From: Euglena gracilis
Taxonomy: Eukaryota > Euglenida > Euglenophyceae > Euglenales
Assembly (NCBI GenBank): GCA_039621445.1
Contig: CP154956.1
Coordinates: 60,521,178 to 60,585,177 of the forward strand
Length of the DNA: 64,000 bases
Direction of reading: 5' to 3'
Each line of letters begins with the position of its first letter. The first letter of the stretch is position 1. Below are positions 24,539 through 36,645 of this stretch, piece by piece. The notes beneath the pieces were generated by a model. The model was not told the DNA's origin. It ran no database searches and saw nothing but the letters and a program-made list of their open reading frames with translations. The position numbers and the translations under genes were made by a program.

Positions 24539-26469
24539 ATCTCTGACACAGGTGGGGGGATGGGCTTCAAATTAGTTGTGACAAAACTGACGAAAACAAA
24601 AATAGGGCACCTCCATAAAAAGGCAAAATAAATGCCTTTTCAACTTATGAAAACACGAGCTTTGGGCGGAATCCTCAAAATAGCAAGAACAAATATGGGT
24701 GGTTTTTTTCAGAGTGGTCGGGAACTATCCAGGCGAATTTTGGCCGCCCAATTTGTCTGAACGCCTTTTCTCTGTGCCCACTGGCCACCTGGCCCATCCC
24801 TGCCAGGTGCAACAGCGGAGCACATTAAACAACCATTGACACAAAATACCACGTGGAGGGAAGCCGACTGCTTCAGCAACTGTTCACAGAAGACCTCTCG
24901 TCTGGGGTTTCCCCCCATTGATAAATGGAAAAATGATCATCCCACAACCACGGCCGACTTAAGAAATTCCGCACTGATCATCGGAGCCAGATGCTTGCCA
25001 AAAAAATAATTTTCAAAAAAATTCATTTTTGCAGGCGATACGGCCAAACACCTGCAACAGAGCTCAGTCGGTGACTGTGGAAATCCCCTTGTACTCTTTA
25101 TTCCCTTCATATACAAGAATTTTCAGACTTCTCTGACAATCTGCTTTTTTTTGTTTCCTTTGCACAAAGGAACACACACAAAAAAAGCTTTAATGCGAGA
25201 TCAGCCACCCAAGGTCTCATCGTACCAAAAAGGAGGTGGAGAGTAAGCAGCGGAGGCATAGACCCCTCAAATTCTCCCACAATGGCCAAATCAGCAAAGG
25301 CTGCCAAGCAAGATGAAAAATGAAAAAAAGTCTTGATTAAATGTTTGGGTTTTGGAGGAGTTCAAATGTGCTTTATCAGATTTTGCTCTCTCACTGGGCT
25401 CGGCCCACACGGCCCTCACTGTCCAGGGCGGATCAAGGGTGTGCCCGACAAGGTTGCAAAAAATATCTGGTAACAATCTCTTAGACAGCCCCAAAACGCC
25501 AACACCAAGCCAAAAATGTTTCAAAGGCGGGTGCATACCATCGCTTAGCGACCCTTTTCATTTTCAGGCCACTTTTCATTTTCGGGCCTACCCCCCGAGG
25601 GGGGTCACTTTCCACTCTGAAAAAACCAGTGAGTAACTTTTTTCCAAAAAAACAGTCAGTCACTTTATCCCCCCTGGGAGGATCGGCCACTCTTGAATGC
25701 GCTTATGTTGGCAAGGCACCATTGCCTAAAAATCTCAAAAATCCAAAAAAATTCCGGCACCAGGCCAGCCACATTTTCGGGCCTACCCCCCGGGGGGGGG
25801 GGGGGGGCTCTTGGCCAGAAAACCAGTCATTCCCTCTGAAAAAACCAGTCAGTCACCCCCCGGGGGGTCAGGTGTTAAGCAATAGGCGGGCGGTGTGAAG
25901 CAGGGGCAAAATCTCTGGCCACGTGGCCCAACACCCCTTCCATTTCCAGTGGCAAACCGCTTCTTGTGCACCGCAGGAGGAGTGCAATACTGGACTGATT
26001 CAGATGACGACGCTTTGGGACAACGGCGGGTGCACACGTGTGGGGCTCGGGGCTGTTGAAAGAGTGGTGAGGACGGTGTGAGCCAGGCCAGGCGAGCGCA
26101 CACATCGCAGTACACACAGAACGGTGCGGTGCACATGGTGGGTGGGCGGCCCACGCCACCTCCGTCGCCGGGGTATCGCCTGCCAGCGGAGCTCGGATGG
26201 CCAGCCACTTCCCAGCGCACCTGCTGGACCGGACGGAGGTGGGGGCGGGGGAGGGAGAGGCGGCGGGGGAAGAATAAAGGGTGACCAATAGCGGGAGTTT
26301 TGCATTGAGGGGGGGGGGTCCATGGGCTGGTTGGCTGGCTGGACCAGGGATGGTTTCTTGTGCATTGATGTGAGGCTGCGGCCAGTCTTCGGTAATACCA
26401 TGTGCAGCGGTCAACGGGCGAGGAAGCGATGGAGGGGTTTGCAACGCAAGCCACAGACCCGCCACCGCC
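24539..26469. other. Intergenic region between the RING-HC gene and DCTN6
   Basis: No exon with splice support was found. The region contains a TIR element (25536-25886) and C/G-tract repeats. A GC-rich patch at 26.1-26.25 kb is open on the minus strand but has no family motif. Promoter elements of the RING-HC gene should lie just above 24538; none can be named. Confidence 0.45.
25536..25886. mobile_element. Non-autonomous TIR element, family with CAGTCAGTCAC repeats, copy 1
   Basis: The left end TACCATCGCTTAGCGACC pairs imperfectly with the right end, whose reverse complement reads CCTATTGCTTAACACC. The interior has repeated CAGTCAGTCAC motifs and C/G runs. It shares extended similarity with 61241-61564. 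No coding frame. Confidence 0.65.
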
Positions 26470-28004
26470 TCACTCCGTGAACTGGAGGTGGTGGAACGCG
26501 GGCAGCAGCTCCTTCGAGAGGCGGACCTGGTCCATCGCCAGCTCCTGATTCATCTGTGGGGGGGGGGGGCAGGGATGCCCCATGGGGGAATGACCTGGTC
26601 GGGATGCGCCAGGGTTGGGGTCACAGGGGTCGGCCCATAGGCTGGGTTGCGTGCTACTGGAAATCAGGGGAGGATGGGGAGCTGGAAAATGGGGGGGGCA
26701 TCACCACCACACAATTGCATACCTTTTCCAGGCACAAAACACACCCGGCAGGTGATGGGTATTGTCTGGACGTACGATAACCGCACCATACCAAACACGT
26801 GGGCCACCTTTATGCACGGATGAACAATATGCTGCAGCACGCAGGCTGTTGTTTTACCAACCCCGGGGGGGGGGGTGTCGGAATGCCTTTGAGTGCCTGC
26901 CCAGGCAGGCACTACCCCCGGGGTCAGATTTCGGCCTGTGCCCAGGCACATTCCTTTGAAAATAGGCCATTTTTTATGGCTCCCCGGCGCCGGGGTCTGT
27001 GCTAGGGCACTTTTGGCCAAGTGCCCGCCTCCCCCCCCCCCCAGGGGGGCGGATTTGGAGTGCCTTTGAGTGCTTGCCCAGGCAGGCATCCCCCCCCCGG
27101 GGTGCGGTCGGCAACCAACTAAAATAACGGCCAGCACGTGCACAGAAACTGCGCGTTCCTGCAAGCGCAGGAACATGCAGAAAACAGCGTGTGCATGGTA
27201 AAAAAAACAGCACATGGCGGTGCGGAGGGTGCCTGAGACAGCTCGGCGGCCAGCGGGAACACGTGCCCCTCTGCGACACTGACGCTGCGGTGGAGGCTCG
27301 TGCCGCTGGGCAGCGTGCTGCGGACACCCACGACGCAGCCGTCGCCAACAACGCACCCGTCCTCCACCCGACCTGCGGCCCCATCGGTCCAGAAATATTA
27401 AATTAAAATAAAAGGAAAAATGGAAAGATTGGAGGGGCTTGGTTGGGTTGGTGGCCAGGCAGGGGACGCTACATAGGCAGGCAAGGCAAGGCCCTCTCAG
27501 CTGGGTGAAACAATTCAAGGGTTTTCGGGGTGCCCCAAAATGTGGATGGCGGGGGAAATGAGCACAAAAATGCACTTCATGCACTCTTCGTGTTTGCTGT
27601 TTACCGCACGGGAGATTTGGGCGAATATTGTCATCATCCAAACAATTGTTTGTTGCACAGCTGGCACAGCATGGCAAGCACACTCTGCTTCTCAAAAACG
27701 TTGGAGTCGCCAATGGTCTGTGCACGGATGTCTGTAGAAAAAAAACACCACGGTGTAGGGGGACCTGAGATGCGTCGTCTCTCTCCACACAACATTAACT
27801 ACAGCGTTCATACAGACGCAGTGTTCATACGGATGCAAAAATGGGTAATGGAAAAAATACACATGAACATCTGGACACAAACGCGCACACATCATCTCAC
27901 CCATGCACAAGCACGCACATACACCCACACCCAGCCACCCACCCACCCACCCACCCATCCACGCACACACACAGAGAGACACACACACAAACACACACAC
28001 GCAC

Positions 28005-28087
<83 letters not shown>

Positions 28088-29424
28088 CACACACGTGCAC
28101 GCTTGCGCAAGCAAACGCAGATGTACCTGAAACAAATTTCCACATTACTTGTCACAATAGGTACAAAACACACTACACACTGCAGCCAACTTCGAACACA
28201 TTCCAGCTGCCAATCACCATCGGCGCTGACGAGCTGCAAAAAAAAAAGAACAGCAACAACCCAATATCATTGGGCAATTAACTGGTTAAACATAAGGTGA
28301 AATCTCAATAGAATGAACTTTTGCTTAACCTCAATAAAGCAAGATACAATTTAGATAAATACGGCTGTGCCATCGGAGCCACAATCAGGAGCCTGACCTT
28401 GACACTAAGTGGGGGCAAATTACGCTGGCACACACCAGTTTGTAATCTCCACGAACTCCTCCACGACGTTGCCAGCGCCTAAGACGATGGGGCCGTCAAC
28501 GGCACGGATGCGGCACCGCGGATGACAGACTCTGGCAGGTTCCCGCCAGTGATTCTGGCAGTGAGAACAAACAACTGGAGTGGACGGGTCCAGCCAAATT
28601 CGGTTGAGCCAGGTGGGTACACATTTGGGGCATTTTTTTTTTCAGGGCCAGAGAATTCTGGCATGTAACACTCCTCAGAAGCAAATCCTGCCATAACTAA
28701 ATACAATTCTATGAAAAGTGCCGTCAGAAAAGAACTGTGGGTGCGAGGCTTGCACAACCACTGGGGGAACCTGGGCACACTCCGCCCCGACCGTCACGTT
28801 GCCTTCCACCACTGCCGACGCCAGCACCATTGCCGAGGGGTCCACCGTGGGGCCAACGCGAGGGGCGGCGGCGCTGTGGCGTGGGAAACATCAGGGCGGA
28901 CAGCAGCACTAGTAGCTCGGGACGCACCTGTCCTGGGGGGGCGGCACCTCCGAAGGAGGTGACTTCCAACGGGCCCCAGCTGGCCCCTCCGGCGGCTCCA
29001 GCGGCGGTGGTGGCGGTGGCGACGCGGCGCGAGGCTGGGCCGGCGGTGGGGGCGAGGGCGGGGAGGGGCTCCTCGGTGCTTCGGGCGGAGTGGTGGTGGG
29101 CGTGGCCGGGGGGCCGGTCGCTGCCGGCTGGGGATGTATGGGAAGCCCCGAGGGCCTGAGGGCGTGGCCCGGACCACACCCCAACACAGGGGGGGGGGGG
29201 GCGGCCCCTTCCTGCCTGAAACAATAAGGGGCCGGGAGAATTTTCGGTTGTCAGAGGGCCGGATACCAAAAAGTGTTGAAGGATCTCTGATGGTTCTTTG
29301 CAAATACATACATCCCGACCGCTGGAGGGGCGGGCGGGGTGGCGGTGTCCGGCGGCGGGTCGGCGGGGGGCGGGGCGGGGCTCGTCCCCGGCCCGTCGGC
29401 CCCAGGCCGCAGGCTGGACAGCAT
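26470..29424 (-). CDS. DCTN6: Dynactin subunit 6 (p27), left-handed beta-helix protein
   Basis: DCTN6 caps the pointed end of the dynactin complex, which links cytoplasmic dynein to cargo. Minus-strand exons: 29424-29312, 28873-28781, 28531-28436, 28233-28181, 27731-27684, 27372-27233, 26553-26470 (TGA). All seven join in phase (627 nt, 208 residues; animal p27 is about 190). The hexapeptide-repeat coils align with the family without gaps over long stretches: VVEGNVTVGAE, CHPRCRIRAVDGPIVLGAGN, PMVIGSWNVFEVGC, AQTIGDSNVFEKQ, VVGDGCVVG, and the C-terminal helix LSKELLPAFHHLQ. An N-terminal Pro-rich extension (about 40 residues, exon 1) is not typical; exon 1 rests on its ATG, a GTATGT donor and phase fit, so it is less certain. 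The junction 27233 to 26553 needs a GC donor (CAG|GCACCC). Four of the six donors are GTGTGC or GTGTGT. Confidence 0.93.
27892..28084. repeat. CA and AG microsatellites inside DCTN6
   Basis: CCCA, CA and (AG)n tracts fill part of the intron between exons 28233-28181 and 27731-27684. The AG run covers about 28039-28084. No exon is seen here. Confidence 0.93.
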
Positions 29425-31984
29425 GGCGCCGGGCCGGGGGGGGGGGGGGGGAGGGGGGCGAACGGTACCTCAGGGTCAGGGGTGGGTGGCGCCGGCGGTG
29501 GCCCACCCCTTTCGCGATGGCGGCCCTTCCTACCCCACCTCCACACCACCGCCGCACCTCACCCGCACCGACCCCCGCCCCCTGCGGCCCACCCAGCAGC
29601 GGGGCCACCACGGCCCGGCCCCAGGGCCCCAGCCCGGCCCGGGCGCGGTTCCACATGGCGCGGGCCGGCCACCGCTACATCGTCGGGGACCGCCTGAGGG
29701 GGTCAGGGCAGAATGGGAAAGCCTGGTGGGGGGGTCGACCCCTCCCGCCCTGCCGGTTTGGCCGATTCCCGTTCTTTGGGGGGGGGGGTTGCCGGCCGGG
29801 CGGTTAGCGGGCTCGCTTTCAGGGATGGGCCGCACGGTTTGGAGATGGGGGCTGCCTGGGCCATGGTTCCCTTTGGACGGACAGTCAGCTTGCAACGGCT
29901 CCGAAAGTGTGGGAGGGCCGATCAAAACGAGAGCAAAGTGCTCAAAACAGCGTAGGAGTAGTAGGAGTGGGGATGCGTGAAGGGAGGGGTGGACTGGCAA
30001 CCTGGGTTGCTTCATCAATGCTCGTTCACAAATGCCTTTTATTTGTTCTTTGCGCACCACAGAGCGTCTCCGTGGTGTCCTTTTGGTAAAAACCATCATT
30101 CTTTGAAAAATGGCCACCCAAAAGCTCTTGCAATTCCTTCGTTCCTCACAATTGGTGCTGCTGCATTGGATGCACAGTGGCAAGGCAAAATGATTTACCC
30201 CTGGCCAGGGCGATTTTAACGACCCCCTGGGGGGTCCAGTCAGAGGCTGGAAAATTGGGGCTGGCTGGAAAAAAGATGCCGGCTGACCCCCCCCCCTAAG
30301 GGTCCCAGGGCTGGAACTATGCCCTGTCAAACCAGACACCAAAAAAATGAAAATGCAAAAATCTCCATAAAAACTTTCAATTATGCAAAAAAAATTCACG
30401 TATTTGACCCCAACTTTGCGCTGACCAGCCGTTTTCCGCCTCATTTTGGGCCATTTGTCCCATTTGTGGCCCGTGTTTGCACCCCCAAAAGCAAAAATTC
30501 CATTACTGTCCAGCTGCCCTTTGGGAGGCAGGAAATAAATGAAACTTGTTGAGAAGGAGCAGGGGGGTCTGGGGCAGAAAAAAGGCTGCTGGCTGGCTGG
30601 ACCCCCACCCCCCACCCCGGGGGGGTCATTTTCTTAAGCTATTCCCTGTATGGCAGAGCATCGGTCCAAATACAACTCTCTCTTTGCTGGCAAGCCAACT
30701 GTTGGGTTGGGAGAGGTATCTAACAGGCGCCGTAGGCCCCAATGATACAACCAGCGCTTAGAGATGGAGGGGAGGCGGAAGCAGGGGGGGGGGTAGGAAA
30801 GTCATCTGTGCTGAGCGGTGAGGCAGTTTGAGAGTCATGGGGGCCAGCGGACGGTGGCAGCTTGGTGGGAGCAAGTCAGCGGAACGGTAGCGTTCGATGT
30901 ACTGCATTTTGAAGAATTGGCCTGCCCTCGTATTGGTTTTGGCAAATGCAGGTCCGATACATCATCTAAAGCATGTTCCACAATGGACAAAATAATTTCA
31001 GCGAGCCAACAACAACCATGCGGAAATATGTGCCCTGGTCGTCCACCATACTCCATTCTGATTTACACCATCTGTCATCAAAATGGATGATTGGCTTTTG
31101 CACGCTGTGTCGTAACGACCGAACGAGGCAGATTGGCTGCATTGGCCAAAGCGGAGGACACTCCAGCCTCCTGGTTGTGCTCAGGGGCGGGAGTGGCCCG
31201 GGGGAACTGTTCTACTACGGCACGGGACGAGGGCAGGGGGGGGGGAGCGGGACAGTGTGAGGGGACACAGGTGAGGCCACGGATGTCAGCGCCCACCAGT
31301 AGCCAACCCAAATGCAAAGGGACCGAAACAAGATGACACACCCAGAAATGGGTGGGAAATTCAATTTGGGTTTTCATGTGGCTCCATGTCCTGAAGTCTG
31401 GTAAGAAACCACTAATGATTGAGGAGAGGAGCTGTTCAACAAAAGCAATGAAACAAACGAAAGATCATACCCTATGGCCTATTGAAGAAAACAAATTTTC
31501 ATTTGAGGGGAACTTTTCAAAATTGGAATGCACCGTGATCAACCACAAAACTTCGCATTGTCAGGAGATTTTGCCAGCAGGTTTGGACCAGGCTGTTTTT
31601 TTTACCAACCTTGGGGGGGGAGGGGGAGGTCCGCAATGCCTTTGAGTGCCTGCCCAGGCAGGCACTACCCCCCCAGGGGGGGGGGAGGATTGGGAGTGCC
31701 TTGGAGTGCCTTCCCAGGCAGGTACGGGGTAGGGTCGGCACCCGACTAAAATACAGCCTGGTTTGGAATGGGGCACAATCGGGTTTGGGCAGGTGATCAA
31801 TCGATCACCCTGCTTCGTTGAATGTGACAACAAACCCTCACAATGGCCCACCTTCCCCTCTCCACCCACCAAACCAGATCGGGGCAAACGACAGAGGCTT
31901 GTGGCGTGCGCCAGCCCTGGCCGGGGCCGTGGTTGAGCGGTCAGGTCGAGGGGGAGGAGGGGGTGGCGGGCGAGGCGGCGGGGC
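29425..31984. other. Intergenic region between DCTN6 and the F-box/MYND gene
   Basis: GC-rich DNA immediately above the DCTN6 start (29.43-29.75 kb) has long open frames on both strands but no recognisable domain; it is a plausible promoter/5' untranslated region. Further right are C/G-tract repeats with GGCTGGCTGG motifs (30.2-30.3 and 30.55-30.63 kb) and a pair of CCTTTGAGTGCCTGCCCAGG-like repeats (31.63-31.72 kb) also found near 26.88 and 27.06 kb. Confidence 0.45.
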
Positions 31985-34900
31985 TCAGGGCTGGGCGAGG
32001 GTCGGGTAGATGGCCTGGTGCAGCACCGTGCAGATCTCCCGGTGCTTCGTCCAGTCCGACCGCTGGCAGTCCTTCGAGCAGTACTTCACCCATGCGCACG
32101 CCGAGCATCGCTTGTGCTCCTGCGGGGCGGCCCCCCGAGGGAGAGGGTCGTCGTCCGCCCAAAGCTGACGGGTCTCCGCTCCATCCACCCCCAACAAATA
32201 CGCTCGGGCCCTCCTTTTGGAAATGCATCAAGGCCTCGACGTTGCCACACTGGCGGCGAAGAGCACAAAAAACCGAAAGAACCTACAACACTTCAGGGCC
32301 TGGCCGTGAATTGCTTGCTTCGGTGAAATGGTGAACAATTGGGGGGACAACCGCCACACAACCGCCACAATTCGCAGTTGATTCTTGGGGCCCAGCAAGC
32401 TCACCAGAAAATTTTCGGGGGGAAAAATAGAAAACTACAGAGCATTCAGAGCAGCTTATCTTTTTTTGAAAAAAATGCCGAAAAATGCCTTAAAGTGCCT
32501 TAAACAACCTTTGGCAGAAGTTTGTCCGACCAAGCAAAAAAAATAAAATCACAGGCCAAAACCGAGAAGAAAATAATTTCTGGCACCCTTGGAACACTGC
32601 CCATCCAATCAAAGCTCAAAAAAAAAGCGCTTTTCGACTTTTTTTTTTCATTTTGGACCACGTCAAAAATAAAAAACGTTGGTTCAATGCCTGGACCGCC
32701 CTTGGGTCACCCAGGAAGCGCCTTAAAAAGCCTTTTAAAATACCCCAAGAAGCCTGAAAATTCGAAAAAAAAATGCCTTAAAATCAATGCCCGATGCCAA
32801 CGTTCTATAATTTTTGATTTGTGGATTGTCTCACAAGGCAGTTGCTTCATTAGTCAACACACATTATTCATGGAGAACCAACCAAAAATACCAAAAGCTC
32901 CAGGGTTGCACCTCGGCGGAGCCAAGAGTTTGGTGCCCCACACCTGCGGGGAGCTTTCCGACTTGCCGCAGTGGGGGTTCCCGCACTGGTCCACGAAGTG
33001 CAGCCGGGACTTGCGGACCAGCTTCACCAGCCCCCGCGCCACGTCCGCGTCGAACGCGTCGGGCTTCGTGGCGTACCACCTGAGCGAGGCGGTGCCGCAA
33101 AACCCTCCGAGGTTCCTTCTGGGGATGGGGAGGGGGGAGGGGGGAGGGGGGAGGACGCCTCTGGTGGCTCAGTTGGCCGGAGTTGTGGCGATGAGGATTT
33201 AGCAGCGGGGCCCCCCAAGCGCCAGCTCACCGACAGACAATAGACAACTTTTCCGTGACGAAAGGGGGTCCGCTGGGGGTTTCTACAGGGGGTCCCGCGG
33301 ACGGGTCGGAAAAAGGTGCAGGCTTGACCACTAGGGGGGGGGGTCCAGGGTGTCTAGCCGGCAATGGGTGGGGTTGGGGGGGGGCTCGTGCATGGGTGGG
33401 TTTCTAAAAGAGGTGGGTGTGTGGGTTTGGGCCCGGGAAAAATGTCCCCCTTGATCTTATGAAACTATGGTTCCAGGTTTTCAGATCAGATTGTGAAATT
33501 ATTTAACTTTGCATTTGTCTGAACCTGCATTGATGCAACACTGTCCTCCCCACCTCACCAGAGCTGTGGGCCTGTCTACATGTCTTACCCCAAATCTGAA
33601 TGACAGTGGAATTGTGGGGAGGAGTTCTCGCTACCTCTCCATTTCGCTGTGGAGGTAGCGAGATCCCCTGGGTTACGAAGCAGGCCAGGGGTCTGATTGC
33701 CACAACACTGCCATGACCTTCCTTAAGAAATAAGTCTGCCTCTGAAATATAAAAACAAGTTTCGGGTTTCTATTTCTGTTTCAAATGAGATCAAACTTCC
33801 CCCAAATATGTATTGTCTTGTTTTGTTTCGATATTTGGGCAGGATCTAAAAATCCTCGGGGGTTTAAACTTGGAGGGGATATATCTGCGCAAGAACATCA
33901 AACTTGGATATTTCTGTGGCCAAAAGAACATATCACATTTTCCAGTAATATTTTTCAGCGAAAAAAAAAACCAGTTGTTCACCATTTTCGGACCAAAATT
34001 GTCAATTCATTTCCTAAAATGATAAATCTTCGAAATTTAACCCATCTGACACCGCGGCAGTCAAGTTGTGGCCACCCCAGCAAAATCGAGCCGTGCTCAA
34101 ATTTTTTCGGCTAAAAGCGAAAATTTTTGCAAGAAAGGGGGGTCAAGATGGCCCAAAGTCGCATTTTTGACTGGGGTTTTACCTCCAATTTTTTGGATAA
34201 AAAAATTTGGATAAGGGATGAAAAAATCCAACCCAGCTAGGATGGGCTTTTTGCCTGTTTTCAGTGTGCGTACCCAAAACCACCGAACATTGGGACCGAA
34301 AACCTTTGAAAAAAATTACGGCCCGTCCTTTGGGTGGTGCAGACTGACCCATGGCGCAGCCCCACCCGCCCCAGGGTGGGGGGTTGGGGTCAATCAGGTG
34401 TTTCATGAATGAATGAATGCAACTGCATGAAAGCAACGACGGAAGCAGACCGGACACATTCTGTCAACTGCTGGCGGAATAGCCGTACCGCAGACTCCAT
34501 TTCGGGGCATGTGGGCCGAAGCCGCACCATCACCTTCCGGCACACCTGGAAAACAAGACGCATCCTCCAGCGCCACTCCAAGAAATGAGGGTTCCAGCTG
34601 TTTTGTTTTTTGAAAATGTTAAAACGGGCCGATGGCTGAGAGGCGAGGATAATGCGCAATTATTTTCTTCATTGATTGACTGATTGCTTGGTTCATCACA
34701 GTGTTCGGTGGATTAATTTTTATCTGTGTTTTGTCCAATACCTCATTTTAAGTTTTCTTGCCGCGCTTTGGGGTAGTACGCTGGGCGGAACCATTTTTTT
34801 TTTACACACAACACAACGTTCACACATCAGGCTGGAGAAATGCAAACATCCTGCGGCAGAAACACTGGTTAACCCCACCCAAAACAAATACCATCAGCCC

Positions 34901-36236
34901 CCCCCCCCCCCTGGAAACCCCCCACAACCCCTCCCCCCCCCCCCCCGGAAACCCCCCACAACCCCCCCCCCCAGGGGGTCAACCCACCAACCCCACAAAT
35001 ACTCGAAACCCCGAAACTGGCCAGGAAATTGAATAATTGTTTTTTGAAATGTCGGATTGAGCCTGGCACCCTCCCACTACGCAAAAGTCACTAAGTGAAT
35101 CCATGATGTTGACCAGACACCCAGAAAGCAGAACCCCATCCCCCCGAGGGGGATGGGTGGATGGATGGATGGGTGGATGGTCCCACCAGCTTTCAAAAAC
35201 CTGCCAATCTAGCCTCCCTATGATCCTGGGGGTGGGGCACAGGGCGTTCCCCGGGGGGTTCCAGCTCAGAGGCTGGAGAATTGGGCTGTGGAAAAAAAAA
35301 CTGCTGGCTGACTCCCCTCCCCCCGCCTCCCCCTCCCAGGCGACACGGAGTCGAACCAGATACCAAAGAAATTGAAACCGGAAAAGAAACAACCCAAAAT
35401 TGCCAAATTGTGCAAAGAAATGATTTAGCCCCAAAATTGCACTGGCCAACCATTTTCCTACCCATTCCTGCCCATTCTTTGCCCATTCTTTTGTACCTCC
35501 ACCCGTCACTGCCCAACCGTCCTATATATATATATATTATATATATATATATATGTATATATGTATACATATATATATATGTGTGTGTGTGTGTGTGTTA
35601 TATATTATATACATATATATGCATATATATATATGGCAGCAAGCTACTACTTGCCGCCCCGGGTCCAAGTAGTAGCTCCAGGGGGGTCAAAAATTTTTTT
35701 TCGTTAACGATGGAGTAGGGTTAGGGGTACAATTCCGGCCTAACTTTATGCCTAACTTGTACACCTAACACCTGTCTATAAGTTAGGCCTAACCTTAGGC
35801 CTAAGTCGTAACCCTAACCCTATTCCATCATAAATTTAACGCAAAAAAATTGATCCCCGCAAGCTACTACTTGGCCCCCCCCCCAGGGGGCCAAGTAGTA
35901 GCTTGCTGTCATATGTATATATGTATATATATGTATATATATGTATACATATGTATACATATATATCTATATATATCTATATATATAGATATATATATAT
36001 ATGTATATATATATGGCAGGTGAGAACTTTAGTACCCCCCCTAGGGGGGGGTACTAAAGTTCACCCCGCGATGGCCACCCCCATTATTGAAGGTATAGGG
36101 TTAGGTGCGCACATGCTAATTTGTGCTAATTGGCTATGTTGCGCTAATTGGCTATGTTGAGAGGGGGGGGTACTAAAGTTCTCACCTGCCATATATAACA
36201 TATATATATACATATACATATATATTATATATAAAC

Positions 36237-36269
<33 letters not shown>

Positions 36270-36359
36270 TATGTATATATAATATATGTATATGTATATA
36301 TATGTATATATGGCAAGAACTTTAGGGGGGGGTACTAAAGTCTGCTGCCATATATATAC

Positions 36360-36391
<32 letters not shown>

Positions 36392-36595
36392 ACATATATA
36401 TACATATATATACATATATATGTATATGTATATATATATGTATATGTGTGTATATATATGTATATGTGTATATGTATGTGTATATATGTATATGTATATA
36501 TATGTATATATATATATAGATAGATAGATATATATATATAGATAGATGTATAGGTCTATATATATATTTATATATGTATGTATATATATCTATAC

Positions 36596-36645
<50 letters not shown>

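Larger units (their letters stand above)
35521..36643. repeat. Long AT/GTAT microsatellite hosting three inserted elements
   Basis: TA, GTATAT and CATATA repeats extend over about 1.1 kb and are broken by three palindromic elements at 35634-35911, 36014-36191 and 36311-36350. It lies in an intron of the F-box/MYND model. Confidence 0.95.

Noticed and set aside
26470-31984. Dinoflagellate origin based on AG|G acceptors and one-strand gene order
   Set aside because: Several firm acceptors are AG|C or AG|A (for example 28873, 28531, 28233), and only two donors are not GT, so the evidence is not specific.
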